A DNA stretch of 20,638 bases. It comes from Acidimicrobiia bacterium (lineage in GTDB: Bacteria; Actinomycetota; Acidimicrobiia; Acidimicrobiales; CATQHL01). The position numbers and the translations under genes were made by a program. The notes under the pieces were generated by a model that was given only the letters and a program-made list of their open reading frames with translations, searched no databases and had not been told where the DNA came from. The stretch lies in NCBI GenBank assembly GCA_021296435.1, contig JAGWAK010000032.1, positions 1 to 20,638 on the forward strand. The letters are read 5' to 3'. Below are positions 15,259 through 20,638 of the stretch, piece after piece. Within the stretch, counting starts at the first letter, position 1, and the number at the start of each line of letters is the position of its first letter.

Positions 15259-17228
15259 GCTTCATGGGCGGCTCGTACGTGGCCGGGCCGCAGGGTCCGT
15301 CCTCGTCGCAGGCCAACGCCGCCGCCGGGCTGCCCTTCGCCGGCATCCCCGACGAGATGATCGACCGGGCGGCGGACATTCTGGACGCCGAGCCGGAACA
15401 TCCCGAGCCCGACGTGGAGTTCGCGCACCGTCCCCCCGAGGTGGCGCCGCTGTCGCTACGAACCATGCTCGGCCCCCACTGGCGGCGCGTGCTGCTGGTG
15501 GTGGCGCTCGTGGTCGTCGAGGCCGCCGCCACGCAGGCCGGGCCGCTGCTCACGCAGATCGGCATCGACGACGGCGTGGCGCCACGCCGCTTCGGCGTCC
15601 TGGGCATCGTCGTGGGGGTCTACTTCGCCACCGTGGCGATCCACGTGGTGGCCGGTCGCTTCCGCACCGCCCTCGGCGGGCGCCTCGGCGAGCGCCTCAT
15701 GTACGGCCTGCGGGTGCGCGTGTTCACCCACTTCCAGCGGATGTCGCTGAGCTTCTACACCTCGGAGAAGGCGGGCGTGCTGATGTCCCGCATGACCAGC
15801 GACGTCGAGGCGCTCACGATGCTGCTGCAGGAGGGACTCGTGATGATGGTCGTGCAGGGGCTGACCCTGGCGGTCATCACGGGTGTGCTGTTCTACCTGA
15901 ACGTGCCCCTGGCGGCGCTCACCGTGGGCGTCGTGGTCCCGGTCACGCTGCTGCTGTCGCTGTGGTTCCGGAAGGCCTCCGCGGCGGGCTACAACCGGGT
16001 GCGGGACCGCATCGCCGCGGTCCTGGCCGACCTCTCGGAGAACTTGGCGGGCATCCGCACCATCACCGCCTACAACCGTCGGCGCCGCAACATCGCCCAG
16101 CACCAGAACGTGGTGTACGACCACGAGGACGCCAACGTCTACACCTCCAAGATCTCCTCGCTGTACGGCTCCGCCGCCGAGGGCATCGGCATCGTGGGCC
16201 AGGCGGTGGTGCTGGGGGTGGGCGGCTGGCTGGTGATCGACGGCCGCCTCACGCTCGGCGTGCTCACCGCCTTCGCCCTCTACCTCACGGCGTTCTTCGC
16301 CCCCATCGCCCAGCTCGTGATGCTCTACAACGCCTACCAGCAGGGCCAGTCCGCCACCATCAAGCTGCGCGAGCTGCTCGCCACCCAGCCCGAGGTGGCC
16401 GAGGCGCCCGACGCCGTGCCGCTGGGCCCCATCGAGGGCCGGATCACCTTCGAGGGGGTGTCGTTCTCCTATGACGGGGGCGAGCCGGTACTGCGGGACG
16501 TGGACCTCGACATCCCCGCCGGGGGGAGTCTCTCCATCGTCGGCCCCACCGGCGCGGGCAAGTCCACGATCGCCAAGCTGGCGGTGCGCTTCTACGACCC
16601 GGACGAGGGCACGGTACGGATCGACGGCACCGACCTGCGCACCGTGCAACTCACCTCGCTGCGCCGCCAATTCGGCGTCGTGCCCCAGGAGCCGTTCCTG
16701 TTCAACGGAACCATCGGCGACAACATCCGCTTCGCCCGCCCCGACGCCGACGACGCCGAGGTCGCCGAGGCCTGCCGGGTCGTGGGCCTGGGAGACTTCG
16801 TGGCGTCGCTCCCGGACGGCTTGGACACGCCCTGCCACGAACGCGGCGCCTCGCTGTCGGCGGGGGAACGCCAGTTGCTGGCACTGGCCCGGGCCTTCCT
16901 GGCCCGGCCGCGGGTGCTCATCCTGGACGAGGCCACCTCCAATCTGGACCTGCACGCGGAGGCCAAGGTTGAACGAGGCCTGGACGCCGTGCTGGAGGGG
17001 CGCACCGCCGTGATCGTGGCCCACCGCCTGGCCACCGCCATTCGCGCCGACCGGATCGCGGTGGTGAACAATGGCCGGATCGCCGAGATCGGAAGCCACG
17101 AGGAACTGGTGGCAGCGGGTGGGCTCTACGCCGGCATGTACGCCGCCTGGGAGGCCCACACCGCAGGCAACGGCGCGGCGTCAGCGCCCGTCGAGGCGGA
17201 CGCCGGTCCTCAGGAGGCGACTCTGTGA
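15255..17228 (+). CDS. ABC exporter half-transporter with catalytic Walker B (subunit B)
   Basis: 657 aa. GTG 15255 overlaps the previous TGA (GTGA), with AAGGGG 8 nt upstream. An N-terminal soluble extension of ~70 residues (FAGIPDEMIDRAADILDAEP is recognisable) precedes the transmembrane domain (~75-360) and NBD (~385-625). Motifs: Walker A GPTGAGKST (430-438), Q478 in VVPQEPFLF, a non-canonical signature LSAGE (534-538) instead of LSGGQ, Walker B VLILDEATSNLD with the catalytic E559 intact, and H590 in VAHRL. Paired with subunit A, one composite site is fully canonical (this subunit's Walker A/B plus A's LSGGQ). The other is degenerate (A's Asp plus this LSAGE). Heterodimeric export of lipids or drugs is the family's usual role; here the substrate is not indicated. 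Confidence 0.92.
   Translation: MSFMGGSYVAGPQGPSSSQANAAAGLPFAGIPDEMIDRAADILDAEPEHPEPDVEFAHRPPEVAPLSLRTMLGPHWRRVLLVVALVVVEAAATQAGPLLTQIGIDDGVAPRRFGVLGIVVGVYFATVAIHVVAGRFRTALGGRLGERLMYGLRVRVFTHFQRMSLSFYTSEKAGVLMSRMTSDVEALTMLLQEGLVMMVVQGLTLAVITGVLFYLNVPLAALTVGVVVPVTLLLSLWFRKASAAGYNRVRDRIAAVLADLSENLAGIRTITAYNRRRRNIAQHQNVVYDHEDANVYTSKISSLYGSAAEGIGIVGQAVVLGVGGWLVIDGRLTLGVLTAFALYLTAFFAPIAQLVMLYNAYQQGQSATIKLRELLATQPEVAEAPDAVPLGPIEGRITFEGVSFSYDGGEPVLRDVDLDIPAGGSLSIVGPTGAGKSTIAKLAVRFYDPDEGTVRIDGTDLRTVQLTSLRRQFGVVPQEPFLFNGTIGDNIRFARPDADDAEVAEACRVVGLGDFVASLPDGLDTPCHERGASLSAGERQLLALARAFLARPRVLILDEATSNLDLHAEAKVERGLDAVLEGRTAVIVAHRLATAIRADRIAVVNNGRIAEIGSHEELVAAGGLYAGMYAAWEAHTAGNGAASAPVEADAGPQEATL
17212..17217 (+). 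promoter_or_regulatory. Strong ribosome-binding site AGGAGG inside the end of ABC subunit B
   Basis: AGGAGG followed by a 7-nt spacer and then GTG at 17225. This is the best-formed Shine-Dalgarno in the ABC operon, yet in this frame it leads only to a 27-codon ORF. It either serves that small ORF or is a leftover from an earlier start of the downstream ATPase gene. Confidence 0.5.
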
Positions 17229-17308
17229 GTTCCGCTGCGCCGCGAGGCGGCCCCCGATGCGTCCAGGGCGAACGAGCACCGGCCCGGTGCGTGCCGGCCC
17301 AGCGATGA
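17225..17308 (+). CDS. Candidate 27-codon coupled ORF between ABC genes
   Basis: A GTG overlaps the TGA of ABC subunit B (GTGA, 17225-17228) and has AGGAGG at optimal distance. It reads MSSAAPRGGP and ends ...CVPAQR at TGA 17306-17308, which itself overlaps an ATG (ATGA, 17305-17308) in frame with the next ATPase. Two 4-nt overlaps in a chain would let ribosomes pass from subunit B through this ORF to the ATPase. The peptide has no recognisable domain. Both this start and the GTG at 17317 begin GTGAGTTCCG, so it may instead be the remnant of a duplicated start region. Existence as a real peptide is inference. Confidence 0.35.
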   Translation: MSSAAPRGGPRCVQGERAPARCVPAQR

Positions 17309-18114
17309 AAGGCCCAGTGAGTTCCGGGTCGCCTCCGGCCCTGCGGCTCAGCAACGTGGGCGTGGTGCGGGATCAGCGGCCGTTGCTCAGCGGTGTGAAC
17401 TGGACCGTGCAGCAGGGTGAGCGCTGGGTGATGCTCGGGCCGAACGGGGCGGGCAAGTCGACGCTGCTGCGGGTGGCAGCTCTCTACCTGCACCCAACCG
17501 AGGGAACCGTCGAGGTCCTGGGCCGGCGCCTGGGCCGCGTCGACGTGCGCCGGATGCGCCACCGCGTGGGCTACGCCTCGGCCATGCTCTCGGACCGGAT
17601 TCGACCGACGCTCAGCGCCCTCGACGCGGTCATGACGGCCCGCCACGGCGCACTCGAACCGTGGTGGCACAGCTACGACGACGCCGACCGGCAGCGTGCC
17701 GCCGACCTGCTGGAGCGGATGGGTTGCAGCCACCTCGCCGGCCAGCAGTTCGGCCTGCTCTCCTCCGGTGAGCGGCAGCGGGTGCAGATCGCCCGCACCC
17801 TCATGACCGAGCCCGGCCTGGTGCTGCTGGACGAGCCCACCGCCGCCCTGGACCTCACCGGGCGGGAGGAGCTGGTGCGAACGCTGGACGCCCTCAGCGC
17901 CGACCCCAACACCCCGCCCACTGTGCTCGTAACCCACCACGTGGAGGAAATCCCGGCGGGCTTCGACCACGTGCTGCTGCTGCGCGAGGGCCGAGTGGTC
18001 GCCGCCGGCCCCATTGGCGAGGTCCTAACAGCTGAGCGCCTCAGCCACTGCTTCTCCATGCGGCTCGAACTCGAGCACCACCGGGGCCGCTGGTGGGCCC
18101 ACGCCGCCGACTAG
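17305..18114 (+). CDS. Stand-alone ABC transporter ATP-binding protein
   Basis: 269 aa from ATG 17305. GTG 17317 (AAAGG 4 nt upstream) is an equally possible start, giving 265 aa. It is a single NBD with no membrane domain: A-loop region, Walker A LGPNGAGKSTLL, Q-loop region around GYASAMLS (no clear Gln), signature LSSGERQRVQIARTL, Walker B LVLLDEPTAALD with catalytic Glu, and H-loop VTHHVEEI. The sequence is close to the iron/molybdate-type importer or YlmA-like ATPases rather than to exporter NBDs, so it is probably not a third subunit of the neighbouring exporter. No permease gene lies beside it in this window, so its partner is unknown. It is the last gene of the plus-strand ABC operon; a hairpin follows 34 nt after the stop. 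Confidence 0.85.
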   Translation: MKGPVSSGSPPALRLSNVGVVRDQRPLLSGVNWTVQQGERWVMLGPNGAGKSTLLRVAALYLHPTEGTVEVLGRRLGRVDVRRMRHRVGYASAMLSDRIRPTLSALDAVMTARHGALEPWWHSYDDADRQRAADLLERMGCSHLAGQQFGLLSSGERQRVQIARTLMTEPGLVLLDEPTAALDLTGREELVRTLDALSADPNTPPTVLVTHHVEEIPAGFDHVLLLREGRVVAAGPIGEVLTAERLSHCFSMRLELEHHRGRWWAHAAD

Positions 18115-18148
18115 CCCCGCCGGGCCGCGTCGGCGCCCGCGACCCGGA

Positions 18149-18169
18149 GCTGGGGCACCCATCCCCAGC
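18149..18169 (+). terminator. Hairpin terminator of the ABC operon
   Basis: GCTGGGG (18149-18155) pairs perfectly with CCCCAGC (18163-18169) around the 7-nt loop CACCCAT, starting 34 nt after the stop of the ABC ATPase. There is no downstream T-tract, as is usual for GC-rich actinobacteria. It is likely the end of the 13387-18114 transcript. Confidence 0.5.
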
Positions 18170-18280
18170 GGACTAGCAGCCACAGTCCGCACGTGGCCGC
18201 CGGCAATACCGGGAGTGATAGCCGCGTTCGGCAAGTCCGGCGTTCGTCCAGGTCAAGAGACACTTAGGCGTCACCAATGA

Positions 18281-18335
18281 GTGGACCCCAGCTCCACACA
18301 CCCAAGGGGTGATGGTTCGTGGAGCCCCACTCCAC
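18281..18335. repeat. Two tandem imperfect palindromic repeats (GTGGA-N7-TCCAC)
   Basis: Copy 1 is 18281-18297 and copy 2 is 18319-18335. Each is a GTGGA/TCCAC inverted repeat with a 7-nt centre (CCCCAGC and GCCCCAC). Both are followed by AC. The copies are 38 nt apart start to start and also align as direct repeats. They could be operator sites for a dimeric regulator, tandem hairpins ending the oxygenase transcript, or recombination/insertion-end footprints. The sequence does not distinguish these. Confidence 0.45.
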
Positions 18336-18398
18336 ACGGTCCAGGGTTACGGTCTCGAAATACCCCGCGCGACGATTCCTCTCAGATTTCCGTGATGG

Positions 18399-19332
18399 TC
18401 ACGGCGCGTTGATGGCGTCGATCTTCCGCAGGATCCACTCGCCGGCACGGACCGCCTGCGAGTCTTCACTCGCGCCCCCGATCGGCTCGACCAACGCGTC
18501 CGACCGCGGGTTGTGGAAGAACGGCAACGACAGGCGCTCCTTGGTGGGTTCCTCGATCACGACCCGGTGGTACGAGGAGATGTACACGCCTCCTGTCCAC
18601 ATTTCGAGGAGATCGCCCACGTTCACGACCCGGCAGCCACTGACCGGTCCGCGTCTTGACCTCGAGCCCGGTGACTCCGTCGGTGGTCAGGATCGTGATG
18701 GTCCCGAAGTCCGTGTGTTCGCCACGACGCGTCGCCGCGGGATTCTCTGCGTGCTCGTCGACAGGCGGGTAGTAGTTCGCGACGAGCGTTGATGCGTGGT
18801 TGCGATGCGCCGCCGCAAAGTACCGCGGGTCCTGTCCGAGCATGGTGGCCAGGACCGCCAGCAACCGGTGGGAAAGGTCGCTCATCTCACGGTAATAGCG
18901 CTCCCAGGCGTGGCGGAATCCGTCGAGGTCGGGCCAGATGTTCCGCAAGTAGAACCTGGCCCCGAACGGCAACTCGCTGAGCGTGCGAAGTGTCGGCGCG
19001 TCGTCGACTCTGCCGATCGTGAATATCTCCACCAGGTCCTTGGGTGTGTCGAGTCCGACGCTCGATGCTGTGGCGATCGTGCCGGGGCCCCGGTAGCCAC
19101 GCGGCTCTGACCGGTGCCGGCAGGCGGCATTCCGGCGGACTGTCTCAGGTGCGTGAAACAGCTTGCGGGCCGCCCGGTCGACAGCCTTCGATGCTGCCGG
19201 ATTGATGCCGTGCCCCGTGATCAGGAAGAACCCGATCTCTCGGCAAGCACTGTCGATCGCTGTGCCCTCCGGGTGCCTGGTGCTCGGCTCCTCGGCGAGC
19301 AATCGGGACACATCGACAACGGGTGGGATCAA
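18399..19332 (-). pseudogene. Non-heme iron (isopenicillin N synthase-like, 2OG-Fe(II)) oxygenase, frameshifted
   Basis: The N-terminal part reads from TTG 19332 (AGGAGG 7 nt upstream): LIPPVVDVSRLL, REIGFFLITGHGI and YYPPVDEHAE, then metal ligands H206 and D208 in GEHTDFGTITILTTDGVTGL, up to GQWLPG near 18630. There the frame breaks. The C-terminal part continues in the next frame from ~18629: VVNVGDLLEMWTGG, the distal metal His in SSYHRVV (codon at 18567-18569), and the RLS co-substrate motif, ending at 18399. All catalytic residues survive, but the reading frame is shifted, and the H-to-H distance (about 50 residues) is roughly six shorter than in isopenicillin N synthase (H214 to H270). 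This implies a small deletion with a frame change. Either a genuine pseudogene or a consensus error. Family members hydroxylate or cyclise small molecules; substrate unknown. Divergent from the amidohydrolase. Confidence 0.8.
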
Positions 19333-19339
19333 GCTGCCG

Positions 19340-19345
19340 CCTCCT
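19340..19345 (-). promoter_or_regulatory. Ribosome-binding site AGGAGG that sets the TTG start of the oxygenase
   Basis: On the minus strand AAGAGGAGG precedes TTG 19332 by 7 nt, directly before the conserved LIPPVVDV beginning. No ATG or GTG is equally well placed, so a TTG start is favoured. Confidence 0.65.
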
Positions 19346-19349
19346 CTTG

Positions 19350-19370
19350 TCTGATGTATGATAACTCTTG
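19350..19370. promoter_or_regulatory. Overlapping divergent promoter with near-symmetric -10 (TATGATA)
   Basis: The plus-strand -10 is TATGAT (19357-19362), 7 nt before GTG 19370, so the amidohydrolase message is predicted to be leaderless. The minus-strand -10 is TATCAT (19363-19358), 7 nt before A at 19350, giving an 18-nt leader with AGGAGG before TTG 19332. The two -10 boxes overlap by five base pairs, so one site would drive transcription in both directions. No good -35 is seen on either side. Confidence 0.55.
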
Positions 19371-20638
19371 TGTCTGGGCCCAGCAAGAGTGCGGGCACGG
19401 GCGGAGCATCGACCATCTCCGGCGACGAGCACGAAGTACCGGCACCCGACATTCGTATCGAGGGTGGCACGATCCTTGCGATCGGCGACGGGACGGAATT
19501 CGCCGAGATCGGGTTCGTCGACATCGTCGGGAATCAGGTCGCCGCGGTCGGGCCGCTCGAGGATCGACCCCCGACTCGCCCCGAGCGTCTGATCGACGCG
19601 ACGGGAAGCGTTGTCCTGCCGGGGCTCGTCGACGCGCACACGCACCTGTTCCAGGTGGCCGCGCGCGGCCTCGGGGACGGCCTCAGCCTCGCGGACTGGC
19701 TGAGGAACCACATGATTCCACTGTCGCTGGAACTCAGGGCAGAGGAGAGCGTCGCGCTCAGCGAACTCGGCGCACTTCACTCGCTCCGGTCGGGCACTGT
19801 CGCCGCAATCAATCATCACTACGGCGGCCGCCGTGAAGCCGAGGATGTGGTTGCCGTGGCGCACGCCATGGAACGCGTCGGCATGGCAGGCGCGGTGGCA
19901 CGGGTGATGATCGGGGAACAAACCGATGCCGCTCGGGCGTTCGAGATCCCTCCCGCCAACCACATCTACACCAACGCGCAGGAAATCGAGTTGACCGAAA
20001 CAGCCATGCGCGAGAAGTCGGACGGGCCGGTGGCCGTGTGGCCGGGTCCGGGCAATGCCGCGTACTGCTCGGACGAACTGCTTGGCGCGAGCGCAGAGCT
20101 CGCGCTCCGGTGCGGCGTTCGCTGGCACACTCACGCCGCAGAGGACTCCTTCTCGGTGGATGTGACGCGCCGCTGCCGGGCGGGGCGGCGCACATTCCAC
20201 GTACTGGCCGCCCACCATCGCCCGCACGTGGTGTACAACCCGATCTCGTACGCGTTCCTGGGTTCGGGAATCATGCGACTCACCGACCTTCGGTCCGGTG
20301 ACGTCCCATTGGCGGCAGGCAGCGACGGGTGCGCCGTCGCCGGCCAGGACATGTTCGAGGTGGCTCGCCTCGGCGCCCTGCTGCAGCGTGCCCGGCTGAC
20401 CGATTCCGCCGCAGTCAGTGTGCGCGACATGCTCCGTCTGATAGCGGGTGGCGGCGCTCGCGCTCTGCGGTCCGGAATCGGAACCATTGCGCCTGGCCAG
20501 CCCGCGGATCTCATCGTGGTCGACACATCTTCGCTGCACCACGAGCCGATCAACGACCCTTGGGCAACGGTCGGTTGGTTCGCCAACGGCCCGGATGTCT
20601 CCACTGTGATCGCCCGCGGTGCCGTCGTCCTCGACGAC
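19370..20638 (+). CDS. TRZ/ATZ-type amidohydrolase (metal-dependent deaminase/chlorohydrolase family), 3' end off window
   Basis: 423 codons open from GTG 19370 to the last base with no stop. Family features: an N-terminal beta strand segment (IRIEGGTILAIGDG), VVLPGLVDAHTHLFQ with metal ligands H90 and H92, WHTHAAED with H253/H255 and E258, NPISYAFLGSGI, AAGSDG with D319, and the C-terminal GTIAPGQPADLIVVD return to the small beta domain. Such enzymes deaminate or dechlorinate purines, triazines or related rings at a Zn/Fe centre. Between E258 and N290 only ~31 residues remain, including the sole candidate for the beta-6 His (AAHHRPHVV). Relatives usually have substantially more sequence here, so an in-frame internal loss (around 20160-20240) is suspected and activity is doubtful. 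Divergent from the broken oxygenase, sharing a 37-bp gap. The leaderless start is supported by TATGAT. Confidence 0.8.
   Translation, partial: MSGPSKSAGTGGASTISGDEHEVPAPDIRIEGGTILAIGDGTEFAEIGFVDIVGNQVAAVGPLEDRPPTRPERLIDATGSVVLPGLVDAHTHLFQVAARGLGDGLSLADWLRNHMIPLSLELRAEESVALSELGALHSLRSGTVAAINHHYGGRREAEDVVAVAHAMERVGMAGAVARVMIGEQTDAARAFEIPPANHIYTNAQEIELTETAMREKSDGPVAVWPGPGNAAYCSDELLGASAELALRCGVRWHTHAAEDSFSVDVTRRCRAGRRTFHVLAAHHRPHVVYNPISYAFLGSGIMRLTDLRSGDVPLAAGSDGCAVAGQDMFEVARLGALLQRARLTDSAAVSVRDMLRLIAGGGARALRSGIGTIAPGQPADLIVVDTSSLHHEPINDPWATVGWFANGPDVSTVIARGAVVLDD

Larger units (their letters stand above)
18115..18398. other. 284-nt noncoding junction between core-like genes and the oxygenase/amidohydrolase cassette
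   Basis: Contains the 18149-18169 hairpin and the two palindromes at 18281-18335, and otherwise no ORF I can support. Base composition appears less GC-rich from about 18230 onward than in the preceding 18 kb (visual impression, not computed). It sits between the end of the plus-strand ABC operon and the 3' end of the minus-strand oxygenase, so any terminator for the oxygenase should also be here. None is clear. Confidence 0.6.

Noticed and set aside
18115..18398. Possible small gene or tRNA in the noncoding junction
   Set aside because: No ORF with a plausible start and ribosome-binding site, and no cloverleaf-like arrangement or T-loop consensus was seen.
19145..20542. 465-codon minus-strand frame across the oxygenase start and the amidohydrolase
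   Set aside because: The plus strand encodes a full amidohydrolase pattern with metal motifs; the antisense frame shows none.

Overview
The window comes from a very GC-rich actinobacterial chromosome. Coenzyme F420 genes, a GT2/DUF5719 cell-envelope pair and frequent GTG starts all fit Actinobacteria. I would guess an uncultured Acidimicrobiia-like lineage, but the sequence alone does not prove this. No rRNA, tRNA, CRISPR array or transposase gene was seen.

Layout. (1) 1-5118, minus strand: the 5' end of an Old Yellow Enzyme-type flavin oxidoreductase cut by the window edge, preceded by a tightly packed pair: a large GT2 glycosyltransferase with a polytopic membrane domain, and a DUF5719 secreted or anchored protein. 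(2) 5160-6865, plus strand: cofD and cofE of F420 biosynthesis. They converge on a sugar-nucleotide pyrophosphorylase (probably GDP-mannose type), with a perfect hairpin between them. Upstream of the pyrophosphorylase on the minus strand is a His-rich single-pass membrane protein of unknown function. The order cofD-cofE-pyrophosphorylase matches fbiA-fbiB-manB in mycobacteria. (3) 8849-9679, plus strand: a class IV aminotransferase (PabC/BCAT type). (4) 9714-13436, minus strand: two CNNM/CBS-domain membrane proteins in tandem with a 4-nt overlap, then a secreted coiled-coil M23 peptidase. (5) 13387-18114, plus strand: two half-size ABC exporters overlapping by 4 nt. Their nucleotide-binding motifs are complementary and predict an asymmetric heterodimer. 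A 27-codon candidate ORF and a stand-alone ABC ATPase follow. (6) 18115-18398: noncoding, with a terminator-like hairpin and two tandem imperfect palindromes. (7) 18399-20638: a divergent pair that looks less GC-rich by eye, a non-heme iron (isopenicillin-N-synthase-like) oxygenase broken by a frameshift and a TRZ/ATZ-type amidohydrolase running off the window end. Both have an apparent short loss in the catalytic core, and they share a 37-bp intergenic region with overlapping, nearly symmetric -10 elements.

How the genes work together: regions 1-2 combine envelope-glycan assembly (glycosyltransferase, nucleotide-sugar supply) with F420 cofactor synthesis, a neighbourhood known from other actinobacteria. 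Regions 4-5 are cation-related membrane proteins, wall remodelling and transport. Region 7 looks like an accessory catabolic or specialised-metabolism cassette that may be decaying, or whose consensus sequence may contain errors. I see no clear-cut new multi-gene defence or mobile system. The most notable points are the asymmetric ABC pair, the symmetric divergent promoter with its damaged gene pair, the F420 pathway lacking its usual fused reductase, and the coupled mini-ORF.
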